From Paracoccaceae bacterium (lineage in GTDB: Bacteria; Pseudomonadota; Alphaproteobacteria; Rhodobacterales; Rhodobacteraceae), in contig WTIQ01000074.1 in NCBI GenBank assembly GCA_011525185.1, forward strand, positions 1 to 11,091: a stretch of 11,091 bases of DNA, written 5' to 3'. Position 1 is the stretch's first letter, and each line of letters starts with the position of its first letter. The position numbers and the translations under genes were made by a program. The notes beneath the pieces were generated by a model, which ran no database searches, had not been told where the DNA came from, and saw only the letters and a list, made by a program, of their open reading frames with translations. Positions 1 to 7,640 of this stretch are shown one piece after another.

Positions 1-848
1 ATTCTCTCCTCTTATTGCCCATTCGCCTGCGTTTGACCGTTATGGCGCGCTTTTGTCGTCACATTCTTGGTCCTCTTTCTGGATACAAAAAAAGAGCGAA
101 AGACAATCTCTTTTATATCTATGGCGAGACAAAGTCTGCACAGGATATGGAAATGATAGCGAATGAGGTCTTGCAGCACGCAGGGCGTACAATCATCGAA
201 AACTATGATACAAAAGAACTCCGTAAGCGGCTAGAGGCCGCGCCGATCACGGGAGAGGGACTTGAGCTGGTTGAAACGGCCAAGCGCGCGGGCACCCCTA
301 TTCTATTTGTGACTGCACATTTTGGAAATTTTGAGGCGCTCAGAGCAGCCCTCGTGGGACGTGGGTTTAAAATCGGTGGATTGTATCGCCCAATGTCAAA
401 CCCCTATTTTAATGCACATTATGCACAGAATATGCATGATCTCTCTGGTCCTGTTTTTGAGCAGGGCCGACGTGGGACCGCGGGTCTTTACCGACACATC
501 AAAAACGGTGGTATGGGCGTGCTTTTGTTTGATATTTTCGACTGGAAGGGCGAAGTCCTAGAGTTTCTCGGCAAACCTGCTCCGACCGCGCTATCGGCGG
601 CGGAAATAGCGCTAAAAACCAATGCAATGCTCGTCCCCTTTTTTGCGCGTCGACTTTCAAATGGATTGGACTTTGAGATTGACGTGCAAGCCCCTGTGCC
701 TTACTCAAGTGCCGTTGAGATGATGACTGAGGTGACAGTGCGTCTTGAGGCAAAAATCAAAGAGACTCCCGAGCAATGGTTTTGGATCCATCGTCGATGG
801 AAACCTGAACATTACTTCAATACGACAGATGTTAAAACGGGACCTTGA
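1..848 (+). CDS. LpxL/LpxM-family lysophospholipid (lipid A) acyltransferase, 5' end missing
   Basis: Members of this family transfer a secondary acyl chain from acyl-ACP to the lipid A precursor at the inner membrane, completing lipopolysaccharide. The reading frame is open from base 3, so the true start lies before the window; the TTG at 15 is only the first start-like codon. The visible part, about 280 residues, holds the family's HX4(D/E) catalytic motif as HFGNFE (His at 318-320, Glu at 333-335). It is followed by a LYRPMSNPYFN segment and by GVLLFDIFDWKGEVLEFLGKP, which corresponds to the usual 'DQ...G..V.FFG' block. The C-terminal PEQWFWIHRRWKP is typical of the family's end. The stop is TGA at 846-848. 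The last 37 bases overlap the tail of the opposite-strand DUF1223 remnant. Which acyl chain or position it serves cannot be told from sequence. Confidence 0.88.
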   Translation, partial: SLLLLPIRLRLTVMARFCRHILGPLSGYKKRAKDNLFYIYGETKSAQDMEMIANEVLQHAGRTIIENYDTKELRKRLEAAPITGEGLELVETAKRAGTPILFVTAHFGNFEALRAALVGRGFKIGGLYRPMSNPYFNAHYAQNMHDLSGPVFEQGRRGTAGLYRHIKNGGMGVLLFDIFDWKGEVLEFLGKPAPTALSAAEIALKTNAMLVPFFARRLSNGLDFEIDVQAPVPYSSAVEMMTEVTVRLEAKIKETPEQWFWIHRRWKPEHYFNTTDVKTGP

Positions 849-1502
849 TCAACCAGTTGCACGATAATGGCTGTTTTTAAACCTTCTGGTGCGGAGATAT
901 CATGCGTCCAGTTTGTAGTGCCAGACCACTTCCCAAGGTTTCTGATCCGTGTGACAACGTTTGAAAAAACCAAGCGTTGACCAGCGTTTTCCCCAGAGGT
1001 CACCTCAACAACGGCAGATGGGATGTAGTAGACCGCAAAGACATCTGCGGCCTTTGCTAAAGAGCCACTTTTCGACGCAAGGGTGACTTCCATACGCGAT
1101 CCTCGCTCTTGTGAAGAGACGCGGACTAACGAATTAAGTGCGGTTTCACCTCGTATTGTCTCGTTTACGTCGTTGATTTTTGATCCCACAACATCGTGGA
1201 GACCGTTAATCAACATCTGGGGGGTGTATGCTTTTCGAGAAGATAGGCTCGCAATGTATTTTTTTTTGCCTTTTTACAAAGTCGTCATGGGCAAACGTGT
1301 CTTTCCACCCTAAGTAGTCCCAATAGTTGACATGGAAGGTCAGCGCTAAAACGTCATTGCGTTTGGCCAGCTCACCTAAATGCGAATTCGCAGATCTCGA
1401 CATTGAGCATCCTTGTTAGGTAAAAAGTTCTACCAATACACGATGCGGCGTGTCGGCGTATACCGTCGTGCTGGACATAGCCGCACAGAGACTCAAAACC
1501 AT
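812..1502 (-). pseudogene. DUF1223-type exported thioredoxin-like protein, degraded pseudogene
   Basis: Joined across its lesions, this reads as one DUF1223-family protein of about 229 residues, the family's usual size. It has a signal peptide (about residues 1-17, ending VYA), the opening VLVELFT, then QGCS, LGELA and DVLALTFHVNYWDYLGWKDTF, then AYTPQMLINGLHDVVGS and a beta-rich C-terminal half. Three defects are visible. Codon 29 is TAA (1416-1418) where the family has Ser in ELFTSQGCSS. The usual CSSCPPAD segment reads CSMSRSAN, so the second Cys and both Pro are gone. A run of nine A on the coding strand (T at 1259-1267) shifts the frame; eight A would give RQKKYIASLSSRKAYTPQ. The start at 1502 is the first ATG before the hydrophobic stretch, and a slightly earlier non-ATG start is possible. 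It ends with TAA at 812-814, inside the acyltransferase gene. The family's biochemical role is not established. Confidence 0.85.
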
Positions 1503-1580
1503 CAAAACAAATCGTACAGCGACACTCTCCTCTCTTGCTACTCTGTATAACAAGGATTTTACAAAAATAGAATCAAGCCT

Positions 1581-1610
1581 TTAACAACGACAGTCACAAA
1601 TGCGTGTAAT
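1581..1610 (+). promoter_or_regulatory. candidate sigma-70 promoter of acnA
   Basis: TTAACA (1581-1586) and TGTAAT (1605-1610) are separated by 18 bases, and each matches the consensus hexamer at five of six positions. They lie about 110 bases before the acnA start codon, in the divergent gap between acnA and the DUF1223 remnant. This was found by eye only, and AT-rich gaps give such matches by chance. Confidence 0.35.
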
Positions 1611-1628
1611 TATAGTATACATTCGCAT
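1600..1628. repeat. imperfect inverted repeat overlapping the candidate acnA -10 element
   Basis: ATGCG-TGTA (1600-1608) is mirrored by TACA-TT-CGCAT (1618-1628), with a two-base insertion in the right arm and an AT-rich centre. It overlaps the candidate -10 hexamer of acnA, where a repressor or iron/redox regulator would act. I do not recognise it as a known iron-response or Irr box. It could also be a chance feature of the AT-rich gap. Confidence 0.35.
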
Positions 1629-1705
1629 ACAAAAAAACGTTTCTGGCTCTTGCGTTGCTCTTTGTCTTGCGCCAAATAGGGGCAAAATTCTCACATGGTC
1701 AATTT

Positions 1706-1711
1706 GAGGAG
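1706..1711 (+). promoter_or_regulatory. Shine-Dalgarno sequence that sets the acnA start
   Basis: GAGGAG sits seven bases before the ATG at 1719. An earlier in-frame ATG at 1695 would add eight residues (MVNLRRSL) but has no such site, and family proteins begin near MSI(V/T)VG. The start at 1719 is therefore chosen. Confidence 0.8.
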
Positions 1712-1718
1712 ATCTTTG

Positions 1719-4406
1719 ATGTCTATCGTTGTTGGACAGGATACAGCAAAAGCGCGTAAAACTCTGACAGTTAATGGCGAAACGCTCGCCTATTATTCCA
1801 TCCCTGCCGCACAGGCCTCTGGTCTCGGTGATTTTTCGAACATACCAGCGTCTTTACGGGTTGTTTTGGAAAATATGCTTCGTTTTGAGGATGGGAAAAC
1901 GGTCACGGTTGAAGATATCCGCGCCTTTGCCCAATGGGCTGAGCAGGGCGGTAAGAACCCGCGCGAGATCGCCTATCGACCAGCGCGTGTGTTGATGCAG
2001 GATTTCACAGGCGTTCCTGCCGTGGTCGATTTGGCTGCAATGCGCGATGGGATCGTGGCCCTTGGAGGCGATGCAGAGAAAATTAACCCACTCAACCCTG
2101 TTGATCTCGTGATAGATCACTCTGTGATGATTGACGAATTTGGAAACCCTCGTGCGTTCCAGATGAATGTTGATCGTGAATATGAGCGCAATCTTGAGCG
2201 GTATACCTTCCTAAAGTGGGGTCAAAACGCCTTTAACAATTTTCGTGTGGTGCCTCCTGGCACTGGTATTTGTCATCAGGTCAATCTCGAATATTTAGCG
2301 CAAACGGTGTGGAGTGATGCTGACCAAAACGGTGAGCAAGTCGCTTATCCTGATACTCTGGTTGGGACCGATAGCCATACCACGATGGTCAATGGCATGG
2401 CTGTTTTGGGATGGGGTGTCGGTGGCATTGAAGCAGAGGCCGCGATGTTGGGCCAACCTATTTCCATGTTGATCCCTGAGGTTGTTGGCTTTGAGCTTAC
2501 TGGAGCGATGGTGGAAGGCACAACGGGAACAGATCTCGTTTTGAAAGTTGTGCAGATGCTGCGCGAAAAAGGCGTGGTTGGCAAATTCGTTGAATTTTAT
2601 GGCGCTGGTCTAGACAATTTGCCACTCGCAGATAGAGCCACAATTGCCAATATGGCGCCCGAATACGGGGCAACCTGTGGCTTCTTCCCGATCGACAATG
2701 AGACGTTGCGCTATTTGCGCAATACAGGACGCGATGAGCAGCGGGTTGCTTTGGTAGAAGCTTATGCAAAAGAAAATGGCTTTTGGAGGGGGGCAGACTA
2801 CGCTCCCGTTTTCACAGATACATTGCGTCTGGATATGAGCACGATCGTGCCAGCGATTTCTGGACCAAAAAGACCGCAAGATTTCGTGGCCCTCGATCAG
2901 GCTCAGTCTGCTTTTCACACTGAAATGGCGGAAACCTTCAAGCGTCCTATGGGCAAGGATGTTGCGATCAAGGGCGAAGACTATGCGTTGAATTCTGGCA
3001 AAGTGGTTATCGCCTCTATTACCTCCTGTACGAATACCTCCAATCCCTATGTCATGATTGGAGCAGGATTGGTTGCGCGAAAAGCGGCCGCGCTTGGGCT
3101 AAATCGTAAGCCTTGGGTGAAAACCTCGCTCGCGCCTGGTTCGCAAGTAGTCAGTGCCTATCTCGAAGCCGCTGGGTTGCAGGACGATCTAGACCAGCTT
3201 GGGTTTCATCTGGTTGGCTATGGATGCACGACCTGTATCGGTAACTCTGGTCCGATCCAGCCCGAACTCAGCGAAGCCATCGCCGAGGGAGATTTGGTAG
3301 CGACCTCCGTATTGTCAGGAAATAGAAATTTTGAGGGACGGATTTCGCCAGATGTGCGCGCGAACTACCTTGCCTCTCCTCCTCTGGTCGTTGCCTACGC
3401 CATTGCAGGCACGATGGATATCGACTTAACCAAGGATGCGTTGGGGCAGGACCGTGAGGGAAATGATGTCTTCCTTAAGGATATTTGGCCTTCCGCGCAG
3501 GAAGTGGCAGAGCTGGTGGAAGAAACGGTGACGCGTCAGGCCTTTTTGGAAAAATATGCAGATGTGTTTAAGGGGGATGACAAGTGGCAAGAGGTCCAAA
3601 CGACCGATGACCTGACCTATGACTGGCCAGCGCAATCCACCTATGTGCAAAACCCGCCGTATTTTCAGGGTATGAGCAAAGAGCCAGGAGAAATAACAAA
3701 CATTGAAAACGCGCGCACCCTCGCGATTTTGGGGGATATGATTACGACGGATCATATTTCGCCCGCAGGCTCATTCAAAGATACGACACCAGCAGGCGTC
3801 TATTTGCTCGACCGTCAGGTCCCCGTGCGCGAATTTAACAGCTATGGGTCACGTCGTGGCAACCATGAAATTATGATGCGTGGCACCTTTGCCAATATCC
3901 GGATCAAAAACGAGATGCTTGACGGGGTTGAGGGCGGATATACGAAGGGACCAGACGGAGCTCAGACGTCGATTTATGACGCTGCAATGGCCTACAAAGC
4001 GCAAGGAACCCCTCTTGTGGTCTTTGGAGGCGAGCAATATGGCGCGGGCTCAAGTCGGGATTGGGCGGCAAAGGGAACCGCTCTGCTGGGTGTGAAAGCT
4101 GTGATTGCTGAGAGTTTTGAACGTATTCACCGCTCTAATCTGGTCGGTATGGGTGTCATTCCGTTCGAATTTACACAGGGCGATAGTCGCAAATCCTTGG
4201 GTCTTACGGGGGACGAGAAAGTAAGCATTCGTGGCTTAGACACCATCAAACCGCTCGAAACTGTGCCTTGTGAGATCGAAATGCAAGACGGCACGCGCAA
4301 AGAAATCATGCTAAAATGTCGGATCGATACGGCGATAGAAGTCGAATATATTGAGCATGGTGGTGTTTTGCATTACGTCCTGCGCAATCTCGCGCAAGCG
4401 TCGTGA
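1719..4406 (+). CDS. acnA: aconitate hydratase A (aconitase, [4Fe-4S])
   Basis: AcnA interconverts citrate and isocitrate through cis-aconitate in the cytosolic TCA cycle, using a [4Fe-4S] cluster. The 895-residue product matches the AcnA/IRP1 type in length. The three cluster cysteines are visible: C437 in SITSCTNTSNP, and C503 and C506 in GYGCTTCIGNSGP. The numbers coincide with those of animal IRP1. The substrate-side VGTDSHTTMVNG block lies about 220 residues in, and the C-terminal swivel domain has GAGSSRDWAAKG (R780). Nothing is truncated or replaced. The gene stands alone: the upstream gap is divergent with the DUF1223 remnant, and a strong stem-loop follows 20 bases after the stop. 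A candidate promoter and inverted repeat lie at 1581-1628. Family members can also bind mRNA when the cluster is lost; whether this one does cannot be seen here. Confidence 0.97.
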   Translation: MSIVVGQDTAKARKTLTVNGETLAYYSIPAAQASGLGDFSNIPASLRVVLENMLRFEDGKTVTVEDIRAFAQWAEQGGKNPREIAYRPARVLMQDFTGVPAVVDLAAMRDGIVALGGDAEKINPLNPVDLVIDHSVMIDEFGNPRAFQMNVDREYERNLERYTFLKWGQNAFNNFRVVPPGTGICHQVNLEYLAQTVWSDADQNGEQVAYPDTLVGTDSHTTMVNGMAVLGWGVGGIEAEAAMLGQPISMLIPEVVGFELTGAMVEGTTGTDLVLKVVQMLREKGVVGKFVEFYGAGLDNLPLADRATIANMAPEYGATCGFFPIDNETLRYLRNTGRDEQRVALVEAYAKENGFWRGADYAPVFTDTLRLDMSTIVPAISGPKRPQDFVALDQAQSAFHTEMAETFKRPMGKDVAIKGEDYALNSGKVVIASITSCTNTSNPYVMIGAGLVARKAAALGLNRKPWVKTSLAPGSQVVSAYLEAAGLQDDLDQLGFHLVGYGCTTCIGNSGPIQPELSEAIAEGDLVATSVLSGNRNFEGRISPDVRANYLASPPLVVAYAIAGTMDIDLTKDALGQDREGNDVFLKDIWPSAQEVAELVEETVTRQAFLEKYADVFKGDDKWQEVQTTDDLTYDWPAQSTYVQNPPYFQGMSKEPGEITNIENARTLAILGDMITTDHISPAGSFKDTTPAGVYLLDRQVPVREFNSYGSRRGNHEIMMRGTFANIRIKNEMLDGVEGGYTKGPDGAQTSIYDAAMAYKAQGTPLVVFGGEQYGAGSSRDWAAKGTALLGVKAVIAESFERIHRSNLVGMGVIPFEFTQGDSRKSLGLTGDEKVSIRGLDTIKPLETVPCEIEMQDGTRKEIMLKCRIDTAIEVEYIEHGGVLHYVLRNLAQAS

Positions 4407-4425
4407 TGGAGTGATATTTTTAAAT

Positions 4426-4453
4426 TGCGTGCCTCTCATGTTTGAGGCACGCA
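4426..4453 (+). terminator. stem-loop terminator after acnA
   Basis: TGCGTGCCTC (4426-4435) pairs perfectly with GAGGCACGCA (4444-4453) around an eight-base loop. It is followed by a moderately T-rich stretch (ctatttgatttt). It starts about 20 bases after the acnA stop, as expected for an intrinsic terminator, though the T run is interrupted. Confidence 0.75.
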
Positions 4454-4471
4454 CTATTTGATTTTAAAGAG

Positions 4472-4540
4472 ATGACGTCACAGCAAGGAACGATACAGCT
4501 TGTGGGTCAATCAGGCTTGAGCTTCTGGAAGCTTCTATGA
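4472..4540 (+). other. possible 22-codon leader ORF overlapping the ceramidase-like gene start
   Basis: An ATG at 4472 opens a 22-codon frame (begins MTSQQGTIQLVG, ends SFWKLL). Its TGA at 4538-4540 overlaps the ATG of the next gene as ATGA, the arrangement used for translational coupling. The upstream sequence (AAAGAG directly before the ATG) is a poor ribosome binding site. The peptide is not recognisable, and chance is a serious alternative. Confidence 0.2.
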
Positions 4541-5196
4541 ATTGGGTTGAGCACATTGATGGGTATTGTGAGCGGACAGGGCCAGAATTTTGGTCTGAAC
4601 CCATCAATTTCGTGACCAATGCGGCTTTTGTTATCATGGCAATATTTATGTGGTATCGGTGTCGCGATGATCAATCGGCGCGTTTCTTGTGTTTTGTATT
4701 GGCATTGATAGGAATAGGCTCTGCGTTGTTTCACAGCTATGCCGTGGTATGGGCTGCGGTTGCTGATGTTGTGCCTATTCTGATGTTTGTTTTGATCTAT
4801 ATTTATTTTGCAAACCGAGACTTTTGGAACCTCTCGCGCGCTTGGGCGTTTGTTGGGGTGCTTTTGTTTTTCCCGTTTGTTGCGTTGACATTACCCCTGT
4901 TCCAATCGATCCCAATTTTGAACCTAAGCGCAGAGTATTTGCCCATCGCGTTGCTCATCACGCTTTATGCCGTGGCGTTTAGAAAACACGATAAATCGCT
5001 CTCGCGCGGACTGAGTTTAGGTGCAGTTATTCTGTTTATTTCAATTATGTTTCGTAGTGTTGATGTGCCGCTGTGCGAACGCATTCCTTTTGGGACACAT
5101 TTTATATGGCATATTTTAAACAGTCTTATGCTGGCTTGGATGATAGAAGTCCTTCGCCGCTATCGAATAAAGACGCAGTTGCAAAACAGTTTGTGA
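4537..5196 (+). CDS. ceramidase-domain (alkaline ceramidase / CREST superfamily) integral membrane protein
   Basis: This 219-residue protein is strongly hydrophobic, with about seven membrane segments, and carries the signature of the alkaline ceramidase family (zinc amidohydrolases of the CREST superfamily). Near the N-terminus is CERTGPEFWSEPINFVTNAAF, giving ExxN at E21/N24. GSALFH follows (S62, H66), then D77 in VADVVPI, and H188 and H192 in GTHFIWH. H66, H188 and H192 correspond to the three zinc-binding histidines of the family. By homology it would hydrolyse an amide in a membrane lipid, but no bacterial substrate can be read from sequence, and no sphingolipid-synthesis gene is nearby. 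GGAAG (4527-4531), five bases before the ATG, supports the start. It sits after the acnA terminator and converges on the minus-strand gene ending at 5225. Confidence 0.85.
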   Translation: MNWVEHIDGYCERTGPEFWSEPINFVTNAAFVIMAIFMWYRCRDDQSARFLCFVLALIGIGSALFHSYAVVWAAVADVVPILMFVLIYIYFANRDFWNLSRAWAFVGVLLFFPFVALTLPLFQSIPILNLSAEYLPIALLITLYAVAFRKHDKSLSRGLSLGAVILFISIMFRSVDVPLCERIPFGTHFIWHILNSLMLAWMIEVLRRYRIKTQLQNSL

Positions 5197-5233
5197 TGGT
5201 TTGCTGGTGAAAGCGGCAAATTCACTAAAACCA
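5197..5233. terminator. two-tier stem-loop between convergent genes (possible bidirectional terminator)
   Basis: TGGTTT (5197-5202) pairs with AAACCA (5228-5233). Inside it GTGAA (5207-5211) pairs with TTCAC (5221-5225), with a small asymmetric internal loop and a nine-base apical loop. It begins directly after the stop of the ceramidase-like gene and includes the stop codon of the opposite gene. There is no clean U tract on either strand, so termination is an inference from position. Confidence 0.45.
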
Positions 5234-6091
5234 CTGGCCTGGTTCAATAAAACCTAAATCAAGCAATTGTTGCGAATGCCACCTGAAGCGCTCTGAATTT
5301 TCCCAGTGAAAATTCTCGATATCTCTTTTTGAAGCGGGATTAATTCCGAACGCTTTGACAGTACGAAACGACATGATGACTGCGGTGAGATTATTATGCC
5401 AGGGGCAAGAATAGGTATTGTATTCGTCTTCATTGAAGGTGAAATCAGAGTTTAGGCTAAGGTTCTCGGTACAATTAAAAAGTGCCATCCGATCGGTACG
5501 ACGTTTGTTATAAGGAACATAATCTTCGAAGCGTCTTTAGAGCCCTCCGAAAATATCAAGCTGTCGCTCTTTAGGATGGGCATTGGTTTCGTCTTTGCGC
5601 GCTAAGGCGTAGTATCCTTTGGAATCAAAATATGCTTCGGTTAATGAAATGCCTTGGGAAAATCTTGATAGATCTTGAGCGTATAGGTCAATGACATAAC
5701 ACATCATAACATTTCGTCGCTCTTCAGCATTAAACGTCACGAGCTCTTTCACTGAGCGTGTTTCGCAAAACGGATAGAATAAGTATTCAGCATTGAAACA
5801 ATAATACACCCATTGTCCGACTGCGAGGTCATTAACTTTTGTCACTATCTCAAATGGAAGGACTTCTTCATAGAGGTTCGTCTTCACCGTGACGCAAGCT
5901 TTAAGCAGGTCGTCAGGAACGACGCTAAAATCCATGCCAAAGGCAATGACTTTCGTAAATCCAACCTTTATATGATGCTGCAATGTAGAGACAATTTCTG
6001 CTTGGTCTTCCGCGAAAATGAGGGCGATTGGTCCTTTTTCTAAGTGGGCCTTTCCAGAGGAATAAAAATTTTCAAGTGTCTCAAAGTTCAT
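5225..6091 (-). pseudogene. uncharacterised glycosyltransferase-2-like protein interrupted by one in-frame stop
   Basis: Two open stretches, 5537-6091 and 5225-5536, lie in the same frame. They read as one protein of about 288 codons if the TAA at 5537-5539 (codon 185) is passed. The sequence around the stop is continuous and protein-like: RQLDIFGGL, stop, RRFEDYVPYNKRRTDRMALF. The N-terminal part (GPIALIFAEDQAEIVSTLQHHIKVGFTKVIAFG) and NAEYLFYPFCETRSVKEL resemble glycosyltransferase family 2-like proteins, with N-A-E-Y where such proteins have a DxD-like motif. The C-terminal part has EYNTYSCPWHNNLTAVIMSFRTVK and ends LGFIEPGQWF. I recall similar hypothetical proteins in Rhodobacterales but cannot assign a function. 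The ATG at 6091 is chosen because GGAAA lies nine bases before it; a GTG at 6109 is possible. No other lesion is visible, so the break is recent, a sequencing error, or read through. Confidence 0.7.
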
Positions 6092-6137
6092 GATGCATGT
6101 TTCCAACACTCAGGCAGAAACGTCAATCTAGCAGTCA

Positions 6138-6165
6138 TTGCAATTTGTTTTTTTCTCTCTATACC
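6138..6165 (+). promoter_or_regulatory. candidate promoter of miaB
   Basis: TTGCAA (6138-6143) and TATACC (6160-6165) are 16 bases apart in the 108-base divergent gap before miaB. Each matches the sigma-70 hexamer at four of six positions. This is weak evidence, but it is the best candidate in the gap. Confidence 0.3.
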
Positions 6166-6199
6166 CGCGCCATGAGAGAACCGCATTGGAATTTATGCC

Positions 6200-7525
6200 A
6201 TGTCTAAGGCCAAAAAACTATTCGTTAAAACATATGGCTGTCAGATGAATGTCTATGACAGCGAACGTATGGTCGAAACGATGAGTGAGCAGGGCTATGA
6301 GGTCACAGATGCTGCAGATAATGCGGATATGATTCTTTTAAATACCTGTCATATTCGAGAAAAAGCTGCTGAAAAGGTTTATTCTGAACTTGGGCGGTTC
6401 AAGCAGCTTAAAGATGAGAAGCCAAATTTAAAAGTTGCAGTCGCTGGTTGTGTTGCACAGGCCGAAGGGCAAGAAATAATGCGTCGACAGCCGCTCGTGG
6501 ATATGGTGGTTGGGCCGCAAAGTTATCATCGTCTTGCGGAGCTTGAACAACAGGCCGCTCAACATGGTCGCGCTCTAGACATAGACTTTCCAGTGGAAGA
6601 TAAATTTACTCATTTGACCAAACGGGTAAAGTTGAAACGAGGGCCGTCGGCGTTTCTAACGGTGCAAGAAGGCTGTGACAAATTTTGTGCGTTTTGTGTC
6701 GTGCCCTACACGCGCGGCGCCGAAGTCTCACGCAGCGTGCAACAGATTATGGACGAAGCGAGTTCTTTGATTGATCAAGGCGTTTGTGAAATTACGTTGT
6801 TAGGCCAAAACGTAAACGGCTATCATGGTGTGGATGAAAAGGGAAAGGCAGCGTCGCTCGCGGAATTGATATGGCGCTTGAATGACCTTAAAGGATTGGA
6901 GCGCATTCGCTTCACCACCAGCCACCCAAACGATATGACCCCAGATTTAATTGATGCTCATGGGTCGTGCCAAAAACTTATGCCCTATTTGCACCTACCT
7001 GTTCAGTCTGGATCGAACAGAATTTTAAAGCGTATGAACAGATCGCATACCGCTGAACAATATATAGAGGTAATTGAAAAGTTGCGCGCAGCGCGTCCTG
7101 ATCTTTTGCTATCGGGCGATTTTATAGTTGGTTTTCCCGAGGAATCAGATGCAGATTTCCAAGCGACCTTGGACTTGATTACAGAGGTGAACTATGGCCA
7201 AGCGTATTCATTTAAATATTCGACGCGCCCTGGTACACCAGCGGCCGAACGCGATCAGGTCGAGGAGCACATAAAGACAGAACGTTTGCACGTTTTGCAA
7301 GCTTTGCTCAGCGAGCAGCAGAAGCGATTGCAGGCGTCAATGGTCTCTAAAACGGTTCAAGTGTTGTTTGAAAAGTCAGGGCGCTTTGATGGTCAACTAG
7401 TCGGCAAGTCTCAATACCTGCATGCGGTTCATGTGGAGGCTGACACCTCTCTTATTGGTTCTGTCTGTGACGTGAGAATCACTCAAAGCAATTCGCACTC
7501 TTTGAACGGAGAGTTGCTGAAGTAG
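6200..7525 (+). CDS. miaB: tRNA-2-methylthio-N6-dimethylallyladenosine synthase MiaB
   Basis: MiaB is a radical-SAM enzyme that methylthiolates i6A37 of tRNAs reading UNN codons, forming ms2i6A and improving decoding. The 441-residue product has the complete layout. The N-terminal MTTase domain (about 6-110) carries auxiliary-cluster cysteines C14 (TYGCQMN), C50 (NTCHIREKA) and C84 (AGCVAQAEG). The radical-SAM core (about 147-375) has C159, C163 and C166 in EGCDKFCAFCVVPYTRG. A C-terminal TRAM RNA-binding domain follows (about 377-441). Motifs LLGQNVNGY, PYLHLPVQSGS and DFIVGFPEE are intact, and TYGCQMN with NTCHIREKA favours MiaB over MtaB or RimO. TTGGAA about nine bases before the ATG serves as the ribosome site. 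It heads the miaB-ybeZ-ybeY-ybeX neighbourhood, here separated from ybeZ by two envelope genes and about 200 bases of non-coding DNA. Confidence 0.97.
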   Translation: MSKAKKLFVKTYGCQMNVYDSERMVETMSEQGYEVTDAADNADMILLNTCHIREKAAEKVYSELGRFKQLKDEKPNLKVAVAGCVAQAEGQEIMRRQPLVDMVVGPQSYHRLAELEQQAAQHGRALDIDFPVEDKFTHLTKRVKLKRGPSAFLTVQEGCDKFCAFCVVPYTRGAEVSRSVQQIMDEASSLIDQGVCEITLLGQNVNGYHGVDEKGKAASLAELIWRLNDLKGLERIRFTTSHPNDMTPDLIDAHGSCQKLMPYLHLPVQSGSNRILKRMNRSHTAEQYIEVIEKLRAARPDLLLSGDFIVGFPEESDADFQATLDLITEVNYGQAYSFKYSTRPGTPAAERDQVEEHIKTERLHVLQALLSEQQKRLQASMVSKTVQVLFEKSGRFDGQLVGKSQYLHAVHVEADTSLIGSVCDVRITQSNSHSLNGELLK

Positions 7526-7551
7526 GCGTCAAGCGTCTTACATTGGCGCAT

Positions 7552-7578
7552 ATATTGTCGTCAAAATTGTAACAATAT
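7552..7578. repeat. inverted repeat in the miaB-ompA-like gap
   Basis: ATATTGT (7552-7558) is mirrored exactly by ACAATAT (7572-7578) across 13 bases. It lies 26 bases after the miaB stop. AT-rich arms without a U tract argue against a strong terminator; it could be an operator or chance. Confidence 0.35.
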
Positions 7579-7626
7579 GCCCCAGATTTGGAAACGTTAA
7601 ACCGACTTTTGAGCCATTGTGTCAGC

Positions 7627-7640
7627 AATGTGGCCACATT
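7627..7640. promoter_or_regulatory. perfect 14-bp palindrome, candidate operator before the OmpA-like gene
   Basis: AATGTGGCCACATT is its own reverse complement over all 14 bases. It lies seven bases before TATACT (7648-7653), a near-consensus -10 hexamer, where a dimeric repressor or activator would bind. The gene starts at 7729. I do not recognise the site as belonging to a known regulator, and no convincing -35 hexamer is visible at the right spacing. Confidence 0.45.

Noticed and set aside
1259..1267. Phase-variable homopolymer switch
   Set aside because: An A9 tract could slip, but the same gene also has a nonsense codon and a lost cysteine upstream, so restoring the frame would not restore the protein.
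812..1403. Two separate minus-strand genes at 812-1216 and 1206-1403
   Set aside because: Together with upstream codons to 1502 they read as consecutive parts of one DUF1223 protein, joined by a one-base shift at the nine-A tract.
1695..1718. Upstream ATG as the acnA start
   Set aside because: No ribosome site precedes it, while GAGGAG is correctly placed for the ATG at 1719, and family proteins begin there.
2497..2918. Minus-strand open frames inside acnA
   Set aside because: They are antisense to an intact, highly conserved aconitase and show no recognisable protein features.
1416..5539. TAA reassigned as a sense codon (both broken genes have in-frame TAA, and none of the nine complete intact genes ends in TAA)
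   Set aside because: The two positions differ in expected residue, the DUF1223 gene has further damage, all long intact genes lack internal TAA, and absence of TAA among nine stops can easily be chance.
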